Notes: generated by a model from the sequence alone, not told the origin. Positions 50,636 through 60,068 are shown, counted from the stretch's first letter. The stretch: DNA of 64,000 bases from Anaerolineae bacterium (GCA_022071955.1 JAJVIM010000004.1:248001-312000); one strand, 5' to 3'. A program made the numbers and translations.

Positions 50636-51985
50636 ATGAACAAACTGTGGGTCAGGTTGAGCCTGGCTTTTACCACAATGGTTCTGGTAGCGGTGGTCAT
50701 TGTGGTTTTAACCGGCTACATTGTCAGCCGTTTTGAGTCCGATGACGCCCGTTTTGCATCGTGGGTGCTGGAACGTTCCGGCGGGCTGATCAGCCTGCTT
50801 GAAGATTACTACCAGCAGCACCAGAATTGGGCCGGCGTTGCGCCGATTATGAGCGGGGCGCAAACCACCCTGTTTAAATCCGATACCAGTTACGTGCTGG
50901 TTGATCGCGGCAACGTTATTGTTTTTCACGCCCGGCCGGATTTGATTGGCCGGCCGGCCAGCCAAACCAACCTGCGCTACGAAATCCCGCTGAAAGTTAA
51001 TAACCAGCCGGTGGGCTACCTGGGCTTTGCCTCGGTGCCGGCGCCCGCCCAGGACGGCAACCGCCGGCCGCCTTTTTTGCGAGATTTGGTGCAGACGCTG
51101 CTGGTGCTGGCTGCGGTTGGCGGTGTAGCCGGCGCAATTTTTGGCGTGGTGATGAGTCGCTCGGTGACGGCTCCGCTCAACGATCTGGCCCACGCTGCCA
51201 GAGCCATTGGGGCCCGAAAACTGAACCAGCGGGTTACCGAAAAAGGCACGGATGAGATCATCGCCGTAACCCGCGCTTTTAACGACATGGCCTCTGATTT
51301 GGAGGAGGCCGAAACCCTGCGCCGCAATTTGCTGGCCGATGTGGCCCACGAACTGCGGACGCCGTTGTCGGTGTTGCAGGGCAATTTGCGGGCCATTTTG
51401 GATGAAGTGTATCCGCTCGATTTGGACGAGATGGGCCGGCTGTACGAGCAAACTCGCCTGTTGAGCCGGCTGGTGAACGACCTGCACGAACTGGCCCAGG
51501 CCGAAGCCCACCAGCTACCGCTCAATTTGCAGGAAACGGACTTGAGCCAGCTTGCCCGCTCCACGGTTGCGGTGTTTCGGCCTGATGCCGAAGAAAAACA
51601 GGTGGATCTGGCCGTCAACCTGGCCGAGAATTTGCCCTCAACCCGGGTTGATACCGCCCGGATTTCGCAGGTGTTGCACAATTTGCTGGCCAACGCGCTG
51701 CGCCACACCCCGGCCGGTGGCCGGATTACCCTCAATGTTGAACCGGCCGAACAGTCGGTCAGCGTATCGGTTTCGGATACCGGCGAGGGCATTGCCCCGG
51801 AACATCTGCCCCATATTTTTGACCGTTTCTACCGCACCGACCCGGCGCGCAGCCGCGATGTGGGCGGGGCGGGGTTGGGGTTGGCCATTGCCCGGGCCAT
51901 TGTCGAAGCCCACCACGGCCATCTCACCGCTTTTAGCGGCGGGGTGGGGCAGGGAACCACCTTTACCATGCAGTTGCCCGCCTGA
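50636..51985 (+). CDS. Sensor histidine kinase (HAMP, class I)
   Basis: The 449-residue protein has two membrane helices (about 9-28 and 160-182) around a roughly 130-residue extracellular sensor. A HAMP domain (VTAPLNDLAHAARAIG) follows, then the H-box with His238 in DVAHELRTPLSVL, N-box HNLLANALRHTP, G1 VSDTGEGI, F-box DRFYRTD and G2 GAGLGLAIA. GGAG lies 8 bases before the ATG; a TTG six bases earlier is an alternative. It pairs with the upstream regulator. Confidence 0.95.
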   Translation: MNKLWVRLSLAFTTMVLVAVVIVVLTGYIVSRFESDDARFASWVLERSGGLISLLEDYYQQHQNWAGVAPIMSGAQTTLFKSDTSYVLVDRGNVIVFHARPDLIGRPASQTNLRYEIPLKVNNQPVGYLGFASVPAPAQDGNRRPPFLRDLVQTLLVLAAVGGVAGAIFGVVMSRSVTAPLNDLAHAARAIGARKLNQRVTEKGTDEIIAVTRAFNDMASDLEEAETLRRNLLADVAHELRTPLSVLQGNLRAILDEVYPLDLDEMGRLYEQTRLLSRLVNDLHELAQAEAHQLPLNLQETDLSQLARSTVAVFRPDAEEKQVDLAVNLAENLPSTRVDTARISQVLHNLLANALRHTPAGGRITLNVEPAEQSVSVSVSDTGEGIAPEHLPHIFDRFYRTDPARSRDVGGAGLGLAIARAIVEAHHGHLTAFSGGVGQGTTFTMQLPA

Positions 51986-51987
51986 TT

Positions 51988-52063
51988 ATGACCGGGTCAA
52001 AATTTTGTTTGACCCAGTCAAAAATAAATATGACCCGGTCAAAAAATTTTTTGACCGGGTCAT
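51988..52063. terminator. Tandem TGACC-type inverted repeats between convergent genes
   Basis: The first hairpin (51988-52020) has TGACCGGGTCAAA against TTTGACCCAGTCA with one mismatch. The second (52030-52063) is a perfect 34-bp palindrome with arms ATGACCCGGTCAAAAAA. A T-rich run follows. Both would terminate transcription from the kinase gene and from the convergent hydrolase gene. Confidence 0.6.
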
Positions 52064-52094
52064 GTTTTTGCCCGCTGTGCTGCTCTTTTTCCCC

Positions 52095-52859
52095 TCACCC
52101 CGTGGTGCCGGGCAAGCCGTTGATAAAGTCCTGCATCGCCTCAAAATATTCCGCCAGATTGTGAAACAGAATATCGTTGTGGCCGCCGCGCTCAAAAATG
52201 ATCAGTTTTTTGGGTTCGTTGGCCCACTGGTACAACTGCTGGCCGTGCCAAACTCCCACCAATTCATCGTGGCGGGTGTGCAAAAACAGTGAAGCGCCCC
52301 GGTAACGGGCCAGTTTGGCCTGATGGTCCATAAGGCTGGCGACTGCCGCGGCCAATTGCGCCCGCGTTACGCCCAGCTCTTCCGGAGTTACCCGGAACAG
52401 CAGCCGTTCCAGCACATCGGCGATACCGCTTTCAACAATCAGGCCGGCGATACCGGGCACGGTGGCCGCGCCGTGCAGCGCGTAAATTGAACCCAGCGAA
52501 CGGCCAAAAAGCACCAGTTTTTCCGGCGGTTGGCCGGTGGCTTTGAGCATCGGTCCAACATCGGCCAGCATGGTTGCCAATTCCGGCGTGCCGGTCGATT
52601 GACCGTAGCCGCGGTATTCGGCCAAAAACAGGTTGTAGCCCATTTCTTCAACCGCGGGCAGAAAATGATACATGCTGTCGGTGACAACTTCGCCATTGCC
52701 GTGGAAATAAACCAGGGTTGGTGCGTTGGGGTGGGGCTGGTGATTGTAACAGGCCAGTTGGGCCTCGCCGCAATCTACCCAGCAGGGTTCAAAAGGTTTG
52801 GCCGGTTGCGGAAAGAAGTAACGCTCGGAGATCAAAGGGTGATTCAGGATTGTATTCAT
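52095..52859 (-). CDS. Alpha/beta-hydrolase
   Basis: The 254-residue protein has the fold pattern LVYFHGNGE (oxyanion turn), the nucleophile elbow with Ser in LFGRSLGSIYA, an acid in HTRHDELVG and the catalytic His in GGHND. YRGYGQSTGTP is typical of the serine aminopeptidase/BEM46-like branch. No signal peptide is seen. The gap to the upstream DUF362 gene on the same strand is 3 bp, so the two are co-transcribed. Substrate unknown. Confidence 0.9.
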   Translation of the reverse strand: MNTILNHPLISERYFFPQPAKPFEPCWVDCGEAQLACYNHQPHPNAPTLVYFHGNGEVVTDSMYHFLPAVEEMGYNLFLAEYRGYGQSTGTPELATMLADVGPMLKATGQPPEKLVLFGRSLGSIYALHGAATVPGIAGLIVESGIADVLERLLFRVTPEELGVTRAQLAAAVASLMDHQAKLARYRGASLFLHTRHDELVGVWHGQQLYQWANEPKKLIIFERGGHNDILFHNLAEYFEAMQDFINGLPGTTG

Positions 52860-52862
52860 TTA

Positions 52863-53885
52863 TTACAGGGTCAGGACTCCTTCGATTTGTTTGGCGTAAG
52901 CAGCGCTGTCGGGGTCGGCGGTAATCAGCTCGATGCTGCGCGGATTGTTGACGCCCAGCTCCAGTTCCACGGCGCGGGCAATCTGTTCCTGCTCAAAAAT
53001 TTTACCCTGGCTAACGGCCGGGGTGGTGCCAAAGTAGCGCAAAATCGCCACCCCTACCGCATCGATGGCCACCCGGTCAAACCCGGCCAAAATCACATTG
53101 GCTTGCACCAGTTTGCCCCGGTCCGGGCCGCCGTCAACAAAGGCTTCCACCCCATCCAGCACAATCAGATCCGGCGAGTAAGCGGCGTTGATTTCGGCGA
53201 TCATCCGGCGCTGGTTGGGGGACGAGTGCAGTTCGTTCATAAAATTGTAGTCGGTTCCGGGCACGTATTTGGCGGCCAGCCCCACTGAATTTTTGAGCGA
53301 CAGGGTAAAATGGCCGCCGTAACGGTGCGTTTTAAGGCAGCAGGTTTGCACAATTCCGTCCGCGGCAAGTACCGGCCGGGGCAGGGCAAAGCCGCGCTGC
53401 CAGTGGCCGCCCGCCGGCGAATGCTGCTCCCAATCGGCCTCGGCCAACTCGTCAAACACCAGCGCGTCAAAGCCCAGCTCGCTGGCCATGCGGAAAATCT
53501 CTTTTTGTTCCATCACCTGCCGGGTGTTGCCCATACCGCTGCGGTCGCCCACGGAAAGGCGCGCCGCACCGAGCGCGTTCAATTCTTTTATTAGCGTGCT
53601 GAGGGTATCGGTGTGGGTTGAGCCGGGCGCGACGTCGGCGCTGTTAAAATTGGGTTTGAGGAACAGGTTTTTGCCCTTTAAGCCCGATAATTCCAGCAGG
53701 GCCAGCGCCTGTTTCACGCCCTGCGACCGGTTGGTGGTTTTTACAAAGGCCACCGGCACCGTAGCCGATGGCGGCAGCGTGGGTGGCGGGGCGGGCATCG
53801 CCGCAGGAGTAGCGCCCAAACAGGCCGAAACCAGCGTGCTGCCGCCCAAAATTGCCGAACTCTTTAAAAATGTGCGCCGGTCCAT
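52863..53885 (-). CDS. DUF362-domain Tat lipoprotein
   Basis: The 340-residue protein begins with a twin-arginine signal (MDRRTFLKSSAILGG) that ends in a lipobox (LVSACLG), so it is likely exported folded and lipidated. The DUF362 region follows: VKTTNRSQGVKQALALL, LFLKPNFNSAD, CCLKTHRYGGHFTLSLKN and GFDRVAIDAVGVAIL. Some DUF362 proteins carry a ferredoxin domain; none is seen here. The function of the domain is unknown. Confidence 0.85.
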   Translation of the reverse strand: MDRRTFLKSSAILGGSTLVSACLGATPAAMPAPPPTLPPSATVPVAFVKTTNRSQGVKQALALLELSGLKGKNLFLKPNFNSADVAPGSTHTDTLSTLIKELNALGAARLSVGDRSGMGNTRQVMEQKEIFRMASELGFDALVFDELAEADWEQHSPAGGHWQRGFALPRPVLAADGIVQTCCLKTHRYGGHFTLSLKNSVGLAAKYVPGTDYNFMNELHSSPNQRRMIAEINAAYSPDLIVLDGVEAFVDGGPDRGKLVQANVILAGFDRVAIDAVGVAILRYFGTTPAVSQGKIFEQEQIARAVELELGVNNPRSIELITADPDSAAYAKQIEGVLTL

Positions 53886-53967
53886 AAACCGCTCCGTCAG
53901 CCTTTTTTAACCTCAAAATGTGACGGAAGAAAGTATAGCACGCCGGCTGAGCAGAGTGAAATAGGCT

Positions 53968-56043
53968 TTAAACCATCTCGGCAACGACAGCCCGGTCGCG
54001 CAAACAGCCATGCAGCAGTTCGGAGTCCCGGCTGCGTACAAAGGCGGTAATGTGATCGCCCGGTTCAAATACAGTGTCGCCGTGGGGAATGAACACCCGC
54101 CCGTTGCGCCGCACAGAAATAAGAATGCACTCCGAGGGCAGGTGCGAGGCCAGATTGAGCACGGTTTTGCCAACGGCCCGGTCTCCCGGCTGCAAAACTA
54201 TGTCGATAAACTCGGTGCCATCAAGGTTGCGCAACTGGATGCGGTGGGCGTGGTGTTGCACTTTGGCCCGGCGCGACAGCGCCAGATTGTAGGCCCGAAT
54301 AATATCGGTGCGGCGTAGCAGGCCCAACAAATGGCGGGGATTTTCCCGCGAGACCACCGGCAGGCGCCCCAATCCACGCGGGGCCATCCGCGATAGCGCC
54401 GTGTCGATGGTTTCATCGGGGTAGGCCAGCAGCAGTTTGTCCGCGGGCGTGGCGATTTCGGCCACAGTGGTGCGGCGGGGCAGGTTGTCGGCTACGGCCT
54501 TGTCCACATCGGTTACGGTCACAATGCCCCACAATTCGCCATTTCGATCCAATACAATCAGGCCGTGATGGTGGGTGCGGCTCATTACATCCAGCAGTTG
54601 GGCCAGGGTTAAATCCGGGCTAACGGTGTCAACATCCGTGCGCATCACCTCGCTCACGGTAACGCCCTGCATCACGTCGATGTCGCGGCCGGAGCGGAGT
54701 TGAATCCCGCGACGGATCAGTTTGAGGGTGTAAATATTTTCTTTGCGGAGTCGCTCGGAGACAAAAGTGCTGATCACAGTAGCCAGCATCAGCGGCAAAA
54801 TCAGGCGGTAGTCGCCAGACATTTCAAAGACAATAATAATGGCGGTGATGGGCGCTTGCGTGGCCGCAGCAAACAACGCCGCCATGCCCACCAGCGCGTA
54901 AGCGCCGTAGGGCGCGGTAATATCCGGCAGGGCCAGATGAGCCAGCGAACCAAACGCGCCGCCCAGCATCGCGCCCATAAACAGCGAGGGGGCAAACACC
55001 CCGCCGGAGTTGCCCGACCCGAGGGTGAACCCGGTGGCCAGCATTTTGCCAAACACCAGCAGCAGCATGGCTGGCCACAGCAGATCGCCCCACAGGGCAT
55101 CTTCCATAAATTCCAGCCCGGAGCCGAGTACATCCGGGGCAAACAGGGCCAGCGCGCCCAGTAGCAGCCCCCCGATGGCCGGTTTGGCCCATTCGGGAAA
55201 GCGCCATTCGTCAAACCGGTCTTCAAACCAGTACAGGCTGGTAACAAACAGCCAGGCGACCAGCGCGCACAACAGGCCCAAAGCGGCGTACAGCAGCAGC
55301 TCCCAGGGGCTGATCATGGTAAAGCTGGGCACGGCAAAGGCCGGGTTTTCGCCCAAAAAACGGCGGCTGACAATGCTGGCGGTGACGGCGCAAATCACCA
55401 CATTGCCAAAATAAACGGTGGTGAACTCGCCCAAAATCACTTCCATCGCAAAAATTGTACCGGCGATGGGCGCGTTGAACACAGCCGCAATCCCCGCCGC
55501 CGCGCCGCAGGCCACCAGGTTGCGGATGCGGTCGGTACTGAGATTGAACATTTGCCCCGTGACCGAACCAATGGCCGAGCCGATCTGCACAATGGGGCCT
55601 TCTCGGCCGGCCGAGCCGCCGCTGCCAATGCACGCCGCCGAAGCCAGCGCCTTGATGATGACCACCTGCGGGCGAATTCGCCCACCGCGCAGAGCGATGG
55701 CCTGCATCACCTCCGGCACGCCGTGCCCTTTGGCTTCGCGGGCAAATTTATAAATGAGCGGGCCGGCAATTAAGCCGCCCAGCGCCGGAATAATAATGAT
55801 GATCCAGCTTCCCAGCCCGCCTGTGGCCCAGGCGTAAATACCATCAAAAAATAATTTGTGGAACTGCTGAATGAGCCAGATAAAGGCGATAGCGCCAAAA
55901 CCGGTTCCGGCGCCAATTAAAACTGAGGTAATTAATACGATGACTGTTTCTGAGGGCTGGTTTTTGTACAACCAGCGCTGAATGAGGATGGGCAGAATGT
56001 TGACCAGCGACTTTGCCGGGGCGGTCGGTTTCTCCGTTACCAA
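53968..56043 (-). CDS. ClC-type chloride channel with CBS and TrkA-C domains
   Basis: The 691-residue protein has a ClC membrane domain (about 35-430), a CBS pair (about 450-570) and a TrkA_C domain (about 600-685). The gating Glu148 is kept in GSAGREGPIVQ, and selectivity motifs GHGVPEV and GSGNSGGVFAP are present. The position of the intracellular proton glutamate is Val202 (FAMEVIL), as in channel-type ClC proteins rather than in exchangers. It is followed by a TrkA-like gene 19 bp upstream on the same strand, suggesting nucleotide or c-di-AMP control. Confidence 0.92.
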   Translation of the reverse strand: MVTEKPTAPAKSLVNILPILIQRWLYKNQPSETVIVLITSVLIGAGTGFGAIAFIWLIQQFHKLFFDGIYAWATGGLGSWIIIIIPALGGLIAGPLIYKFAREAKGHGVPEVMQAIALRGGRIRPQVVIIKALASAACIGSGGSAGREGPIVQIGSAIGSVTGQMFNLSTDRIRNLVACGAAAGIAAVFNAPIAGTIFAMEVILGEFTTVYFGNVVICAVTASIVSRRFLGENPAFAVPSFTMISPWELLLYAALGLLCALVAWLFVTSLYWFEDRFDEWRFPEWAKPAIGGLLLGALALFAPDVLGSGLEFMEDALWGDLLWPAMLLLVFGKMLATGFTLGSGNSGGVFAPSLFMGAMLGGAFGSLAHLALPDITAPYGAYALVGMAALFAAATQAPITAIIIVFEMSGDYRLILPLMLATVISTFVSERLRKENIYTLKLIRRGIQLRSGRDIDVMQGVTVSEVMRTDVDTVSPDLTLAQLLDVMSRTHHHGLIVLDRNGELWGIVTVTDVDKAVADNLPRRTTVAEIATPADKLLLAYPDETIDTALSRMAPRGLGRLPVVSRENPRHLLGLLRRTDIIRAYNLALSRRAKVQHHAHRIQLRNLDGTEFIDIVLQPGDRAVGKTVLNLASHLPSECILISVRRNGRVFIPHGDTVFEPGDHITAFVRSRDSELLHGCLRDRAVVAEMV

Positions 56044-56062
56044 TTCCTTCTCCTAAGTTAGT

Positions 56063-56800
56063 TTAGCATAATTTTTCGCAATTTTCTGTTTTGCCCAAAA
56101 CCACCAAAATATCTTCTTTGTGAATAATCTCGCTGGCTTTGGGTGATACCAACACCTGTTCGCCCCGTTTCAGGGCAACCACGGTTAGATCGTAGCGCTG
56201 CCGAATGGCCGCATCTTTGAGAGATTTCCCAACAAAGACGTCGGGCGTGACAATTTCTACCACACTGATGTTTGGCCCTAATTCCATAAAATCAACAAAA
56301 TCGATGGCCGACAGCCGGCGGCCCAGGTGAACGCCGGCCTCGTGTTCGGGCAAAATTACTTCGTCGGCGCCAACCCGGAGCAGAATTTCCTGCTGGGTCA
56401 TCGTTCTGGCTTTGGCGATAACCCGCCGGACGCCCAGCTTGCGCAGCGAGACCGTAGCCAGCAGGTTAGACTCAAAGTCGGTGCCAATGCAGACAATGCC
56501 GGTATCAAACGAATCCGCGCCGACTTCGTGCATAGCTTCGATGCTGGTGGCATCGAGCTGCAATACGTGGGGCAAAACCCGGGCTACTTCCTGAACCCGG
56601 TTAGTATCATTGTCAACAGCCAAAACATTGTGTTTGTAAGCATTGAGGGTCATGGCCAGGCTGGTACCAAAGCGGCCCAGGCCAATGATGATAAATTCGC
56701 GGCGGTAATTGTTCCCGTTGCTCGTGCGCTGATTTTTGGGGCGGCCAAATTCCCGGAGCTGGCTCCATAATTTTTGTGACGGTGACACTTGCTGTGGCAT
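56063..56800 (-). CDS. TrkA/KtrA-like nucleotide-binding regulatory protein
   Basis: The 245-residue protein has a Rossmann NAD-binding domain (FIIIGLGRFGTSLAMTL; acidic residue in AVDND) and a C-terminal TrkA_C domain (about 165-240, LTVVALKRGEQVLVSPKASE). KtrA proteins gate potassium channels, but no KtrB or TrkH gene is near. The gene precedes a ClC gene that itself ends in TrkA_C, so it may regulate anion conductance here. That role is inferred from position. Confidence 0.88.
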   Translation of the reverse strand: MPQQVSPSQKLWSQLREFGRPKNQRTSNGNNYRREFIIIGLGRFGTSLAMTLNAYKHNVLAVDNDTNRVQEVARVLPHVLQLDATSIEAMHEVGADSFDTGIVCIGTDFESNLLATVSLRKLGVRRVIAKARTMTQQEILLRVGADEVILPEHEAGVHLGRRLSAIDFVDFMELGPNISVVEIVTPDVFVGKSLKDAAIRQRYDLTVVALKRGEQVLVSPKASEIIHKEDILVVLGKTENCEKLC

Positions 56801-57028
56801 TACCCATCTTCTTTCCTTTTAAAGCTATATTTATTTTTTCGACAATTGGCTCTCCTCCTTGAGGCCCGGCTGGTATTTTGCCAAAAATGCGCTAAATAGT
56901 TTAGGCCGGTCAAGCCGTACACGCAAATATTAAATCCCCGGACAACAGAAAAGGTGGGGGTGAAGCAGCCAGGCCGCTCCAACCCCCACCTCAAAACCGG
57001 TCAATGGATCAATTATTGCGGTGATGCA
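56801..57028. other. Spacer upstream of trkA-like gene
   Basis: This 228-bp spacer lies between the TrkA-like start and the end of the Asp/Asn-rich gene. It contains short AT-rich promoter-like stretches and an inverted GGTGGGGG/CCCCCACC pair (about 56952-56990) that can act as terminator of the lipoprotein gene. No gene is seen. Confidence 0.45.
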
Positions 57029-57913
57029 CTAATCGTCGTGTTCGTCATCGTGGTGATCGTCGTCACCGCCGCCGCCGCGCCCGGAATTGCCGCCGCCGGA
57101 ATGGTCGCTGCCAGAGCCGCCACTGCCGGAATGGTCGCTGCCGGAGCTGCCGCTGCCGGAGTTATCGCCGCCGCGGCTAAAGTGTTCGCGATCGCTGTCA
57201 TCGTCGTTGCTGTTGCTGTTACTGTTACTGCCGGAGTGGTGGTCGCTGTCGTCGTCAAAGTTGTCGTTAAAATTATCGTCATCATCGTCAAAATCATCGT
57301 TACTGTTGACGTTGTCATTGCTGTTGAAATTGTCGTCATTGCTGTTCATATTGTCGTCGTTGCTGTTCATATTGTCGCCGGTGTTGTCGTTGGTGTTATC
57401 GTCGTTGCTGTTCATATTGTCACCGGTGTTGTCGTTGGTGTTGTCGTCATTGCTGTTGACGTTGTCACCGGTGTTGTCGTTGGCGTTGTCGTCATTGCTG
57501 TTGACGTTGTCACCGGTGTTGTCGTTGGCGTTGTCGTTGCTGTTGACGTTGTCGCCAGTGTTGTCGTTGGCGTTGTCGTTGCTGTTGACATTGTCGCCGG
57601 TGTTGTCGTTGGCGTTGTCATCGTTGCTGTTGATGGTGTCGCCAGTGTTGTTATTGACGTTGTCATCATTAGCGTTGGCATCGTCATCGTTGCTGTTGAC
57701 GTTGTCGCCGGTGTTGTCGTTGGCGTTGTCATCGTTGCTGTTCATGTTGTCATCGGTGTTGTCGTTGACGTTGCTGTTGGCATTATCGTCGCCGCTGACA
57801 TTGATGATGATTGTAGAATTGTCCGGCGGGGTGATTTTGCTGGCGTCGCAGCCGGTTAAAGCCACAACCATAACGATGATGATCGCTGTAATAAATTTCT
57901 TTGATACAAACAT
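57029..57913 (-). CDS. Asp/Asn-rich repeat lipoprotein
   Basis: The 294-residue protein has a lipoprotein signal peptide with lipobox LTGCD (Cys22) and a short linker (PPDNSTIIINVSGDD). About eleven 14-15-residue repeats follow (unit N-V-N-S-N-D-D-N-A-N-D-N-T-G-D), then an acidic run (DDFDDDDDNFNDNFDDDSD) and a Gly/Ser/His-rich tail ending DDDHHDDEHDD. It is extremely acidic and probably disordered or cation-binding at the surface. GAGGAG precedes the ATG. The tail composition recurs in the anti-sigma protein at 60632-61948. Confidence 0.85.
   Translation of the reverse strand: MFVSKKFITAIIIVMVVALTGCDASKITPPDNSTIIINVSGDDNANSNVNDNTDDNMNSNDDNANDNTGDNVNSNDDDANANDDNVNNNTGDTINSNDDNANDNTGDNVNSNDNANDNTGDNVNSNDNANDNTGDNVNSNDDNANDNTGDNVNSNDDNTNDNTGDNMNSNDDNTNDNTGDNMNSNDDNMNSNDDNFNSNDNVNSNDDFDDDDDNFNDNFDDDSDHHSGSNSNSNSNDDDSDREHFSRGGDNSGSGSSGSDHSGSGGSGSDHSGGGNSGRGGGGDDDHHDDEHDD
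57330..57780. repeat. Coding minisatellite of the Asp/Asn-rich gene
   Basis: Units of 42 or 45 bp encode the repeats of the lipoprotein. Codons vary within GAC/GAT and AAC/AAT, so the DNA is degenerate while the protein is conserved, except for some units that are almost identical (about 57480-57600). Confidence 0.85.
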
Positions 57914-58013
57914 GGCTTAACTCCTCTTTCCTAAAATATTTTGTTTGGGATTAATTGGATAAAAGTGAACTTGTTGGAATAACATCGCTCTATCTTTTCA
58001 TTGAGCCTCCTCA

Positions 58014-59576
58014 TTAATTTGCCGCGTTGGGGGCGCCGCCGCCGGGCGAGGTGATGGCGAAGATAACAGCTTCGTCATCGCGATACGTTTCAACCAGGCG
58101 GGGATCGTTTTTAGCTTTGCGCAGAAAATCTTTGTGATTCAGGTCGGTGAGCACGTAACGAGCGCCAAATTCTGTTTCAATGACGCCCGACGGATCGGCG
58201 ACTTTGCCTTTGGTAATGTCTACCCACAGGTCGTACAGCGCCGGGTTAGCGAGCTGCAAATAGGTGGGGTCCAGACCGACCAAATACGTATTGTGAGTGT
58301 TGTAAAAGAACAGGCGGGTAAAATCATCCCAATCGGTTTGAAAAACCCGGCTGCCGGCGGGCGTATTTTGGACCAACCAGGCCGATGCCCCACTGTACAA
58401 TCCGGCCGGTTTTGAGTCGCGCAGGCTGTTTTGCCCGCCCTGCACCGACCACCAGATACCCGGCAGCAGCAGCGCCGCCAGCGCCAGTGGCGCCGCCCAT
58501 TTGGCCCAGCGCCGCTGATCGAGCCACTGATTGAGCAGCGGTGTCCAGGCCAGGGCGCAGAACAGCAGGGCAAAGGCGGGGTAGTATTCCACAAACCGGC
58601 GGGATTTGAACAGCATCACCCCAAACAGCAGGCTCACGGTGAGCAGGGTGGCGGTGGCGCTGTTCATCCGGCGCTCGGTAAAGCCCAGGGCAAACACGCC
58701 GGCCACAAAAACCAGCAGCGCGCCGGCCGAGTTTTCAACCAGAGTCCAGGTGCGGTAGGGGTACCACTCGTTGCCTACTTTGGTGGCGGTGGCGTCGGCC
58801 AGTTTGGGCGCCAGGTGGTGATAAATAAAGACCAGATTATCTGGAAAATAAGGGTTAATCACCAGCCCCAGCGCCACGCCCAAACCGGTGTAGGCCAGCG
58901 GCGTCCATTCAAAGCGGCGGTCAATGAGCCAGCGCAGTGCGGTATAAACGCCAACCACCACCACAATCAGCGGGAAAGCATCGTATAGCCAAACGTATAA
59001 AAAACCCAGCAGCGCCAGCCAGCGATAGCGCCGGGTGAAAACCAGGTGCAGCGCCAGCAGCAGCACCAGCAGCGACAGCGCCTGCACGCGGGGCATGCTC
59101 ATGCGGTACAAAAATGCAGACGACACCGCCATAAACCCGAGCGCCCACAGCGGAGCAAAGGGCACGCGCTGGCCGCGCAGTAAAATCCAGCCACTCAAAA
59201 AGGTTAGCGCCGGAAAAATGACGCTGGCCCACTTGGCCCCCAGGCGCAGGTCAAACAGGGTAAAGGGCATCAACAGCACGTGGTATAAAAAATGATGGTC
59301 ATAAAATGATTCAACGTTGAGGATAGTCAGCGGCAGCCAGATGAATGATGGGCGCAGCCCCTGCTCGCGCATCACCTGGGCCAGTTTAATGTGGTAGTAG
59401 CCATCGTTGCCGGCCAGGTTGGGTGTAGCAAACTGAACCACCGCCATGAGCGCTACAAAAATTGTCAGCAGGCCAATGCCGGTTAATCCGGCCATTCCAA
59501 GTTTGGTGCCGATGAGTGACCACGCTTTTGGCCCGGCGGTTAGCCGGTGTTCGGGATGAATTGCTTTTATGCTCAT
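58014..59576 (-). CDS. GT-C-fold membrane glycosyltransferase-like protein
   Basis: The 520-residue protein has about eleven hydrophobic segments. Near residue 57 it has GNDGYYHIKLAQVMREQGL, which resembles the acidic catalytic loop with YYH of STT3/AglB-type oligosaccharyltransferases and other GT-C enzymes. The C-terminal part (about 400-510) is soluble, with FQTDWDDFTRLF. Such enzymes transfer sugars from polyprenyl carriers at the outer membrane face. It lies next to the acidic lipoprotein gene, but no functional link is proven. Confidence 0.72.
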   Translation of the reverse strand: MSIKAIHPEHRLTAGPKAWSLIGTKLGMAGLTGIGLLTIFVALMAVVQFATPNLAGNDGYYHIKLAQVMREQGLRPSFIWLPLTILNVESFYDHHFLYHVLLMPFTLFDLRLGAKWASVIFPALTFLSGWILLRGQRVPFAPLWALGFMAVSSAFLYRMSMPRVQALSLLVLLLALHLVFTRRYRWLALLGFLYVWLYDAFPLIVVVVGVYTALRWLIDRRFEWTPLAYTGLGVALGLVINPYFPDNLVFIYHHLAPKLADATATKVGNEWYPYRTWTLVENSAGALLVFVAGVFALGFTERRMNSATATLLTVSLLFGVMLFKSRRFVEYYPAFALLFCALAWTPLLNQWLDQRRWAKWAAPLALAALLLPGIWWSVQGGQNSLRDSKPAGLYSGASAWLVQNTPAGSRVFQTDWDDFTRLFFYNTHNTYLVGLDPTYLQLANPALYDLWVDITKGKVADPSGVIETEFGARYVLTDLNHKDFLRKAKNDPRLVETYRDDEAVIFAITSPGGGAPNAAN

Positions 59577-60068
59577 TGGGTTATCCTTGTTGACTAACCT
59601 GTACCGTTTGCCGGCTCGCTCATTGTCGGTTGCAACAGGTAGACAAAAGTTGCGAAAGAAGTTGTATTTTTGGCAAAAATTCAGTAGAGTTTGTTTGTCA
59701 GTGTCCCAATAGTCGCAAAGAAAACGGAAAAGTTACGCTGAAAACGAGTTTTGCCAAAAATCAATCCAAAATGGTTTGGCCTGCGTATCTATTATTCATT
59801 GATTTTTTTGCTCTTTGGGAAATTGCGGAGTCAAATTAAAAATATTGCGTGTTCCGTACTGATCAAAATACGCAACACCTTGTCCACCCCCTGAAATCCC
59901 GTTGAACTTTTTTGTGGCCTCATCTTCTAATTTTGGGATGGAATCATAGGATTGGCGGCATAATTAACCCAAAGTTTCGCGGTTTGGGTAATTTAATGAA
60001 AAAAATTTAAGGTAAGGTGCGTGACTTTTTTAAGATAAATTCGACATTAAAGTCACCAAACAGGAAGA
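59577..60068. other. Gene-free control region before the ECF sigma gene
   Basis: This 492-bp AT-rich region separates the GT-C gene from the sigma gene. The inverted pair ACCCAAA/TTTGGGT (59967-59990) with loop GTTTCGCGG lies about 80 bp before the sigma start and may be a control site. A 69-codon frame at 59630 lacks support. No promoter is clear. Confidence 0.5.

Noticed and set aside
57330-57780. CRISPR array
   Set aside because: Units of 42-45 bp have no unique spacers, keep one reading frame and encode a regular peptide.
56954-57920. Two long plus-strand frames rich in Val or Leu/Ser
   Set aside because: They are the antisense of the Asp/Asn repeat gene; GAC/AAC codons read backwards give Val and Leu runs. 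The minus frame has the lipobox and ribosome site.
59630-59839. 69-codon plus-strand frame
   Set aside because: There is no ribosome site, composition follows the AT-rich spacer and no recognisable motif is present.
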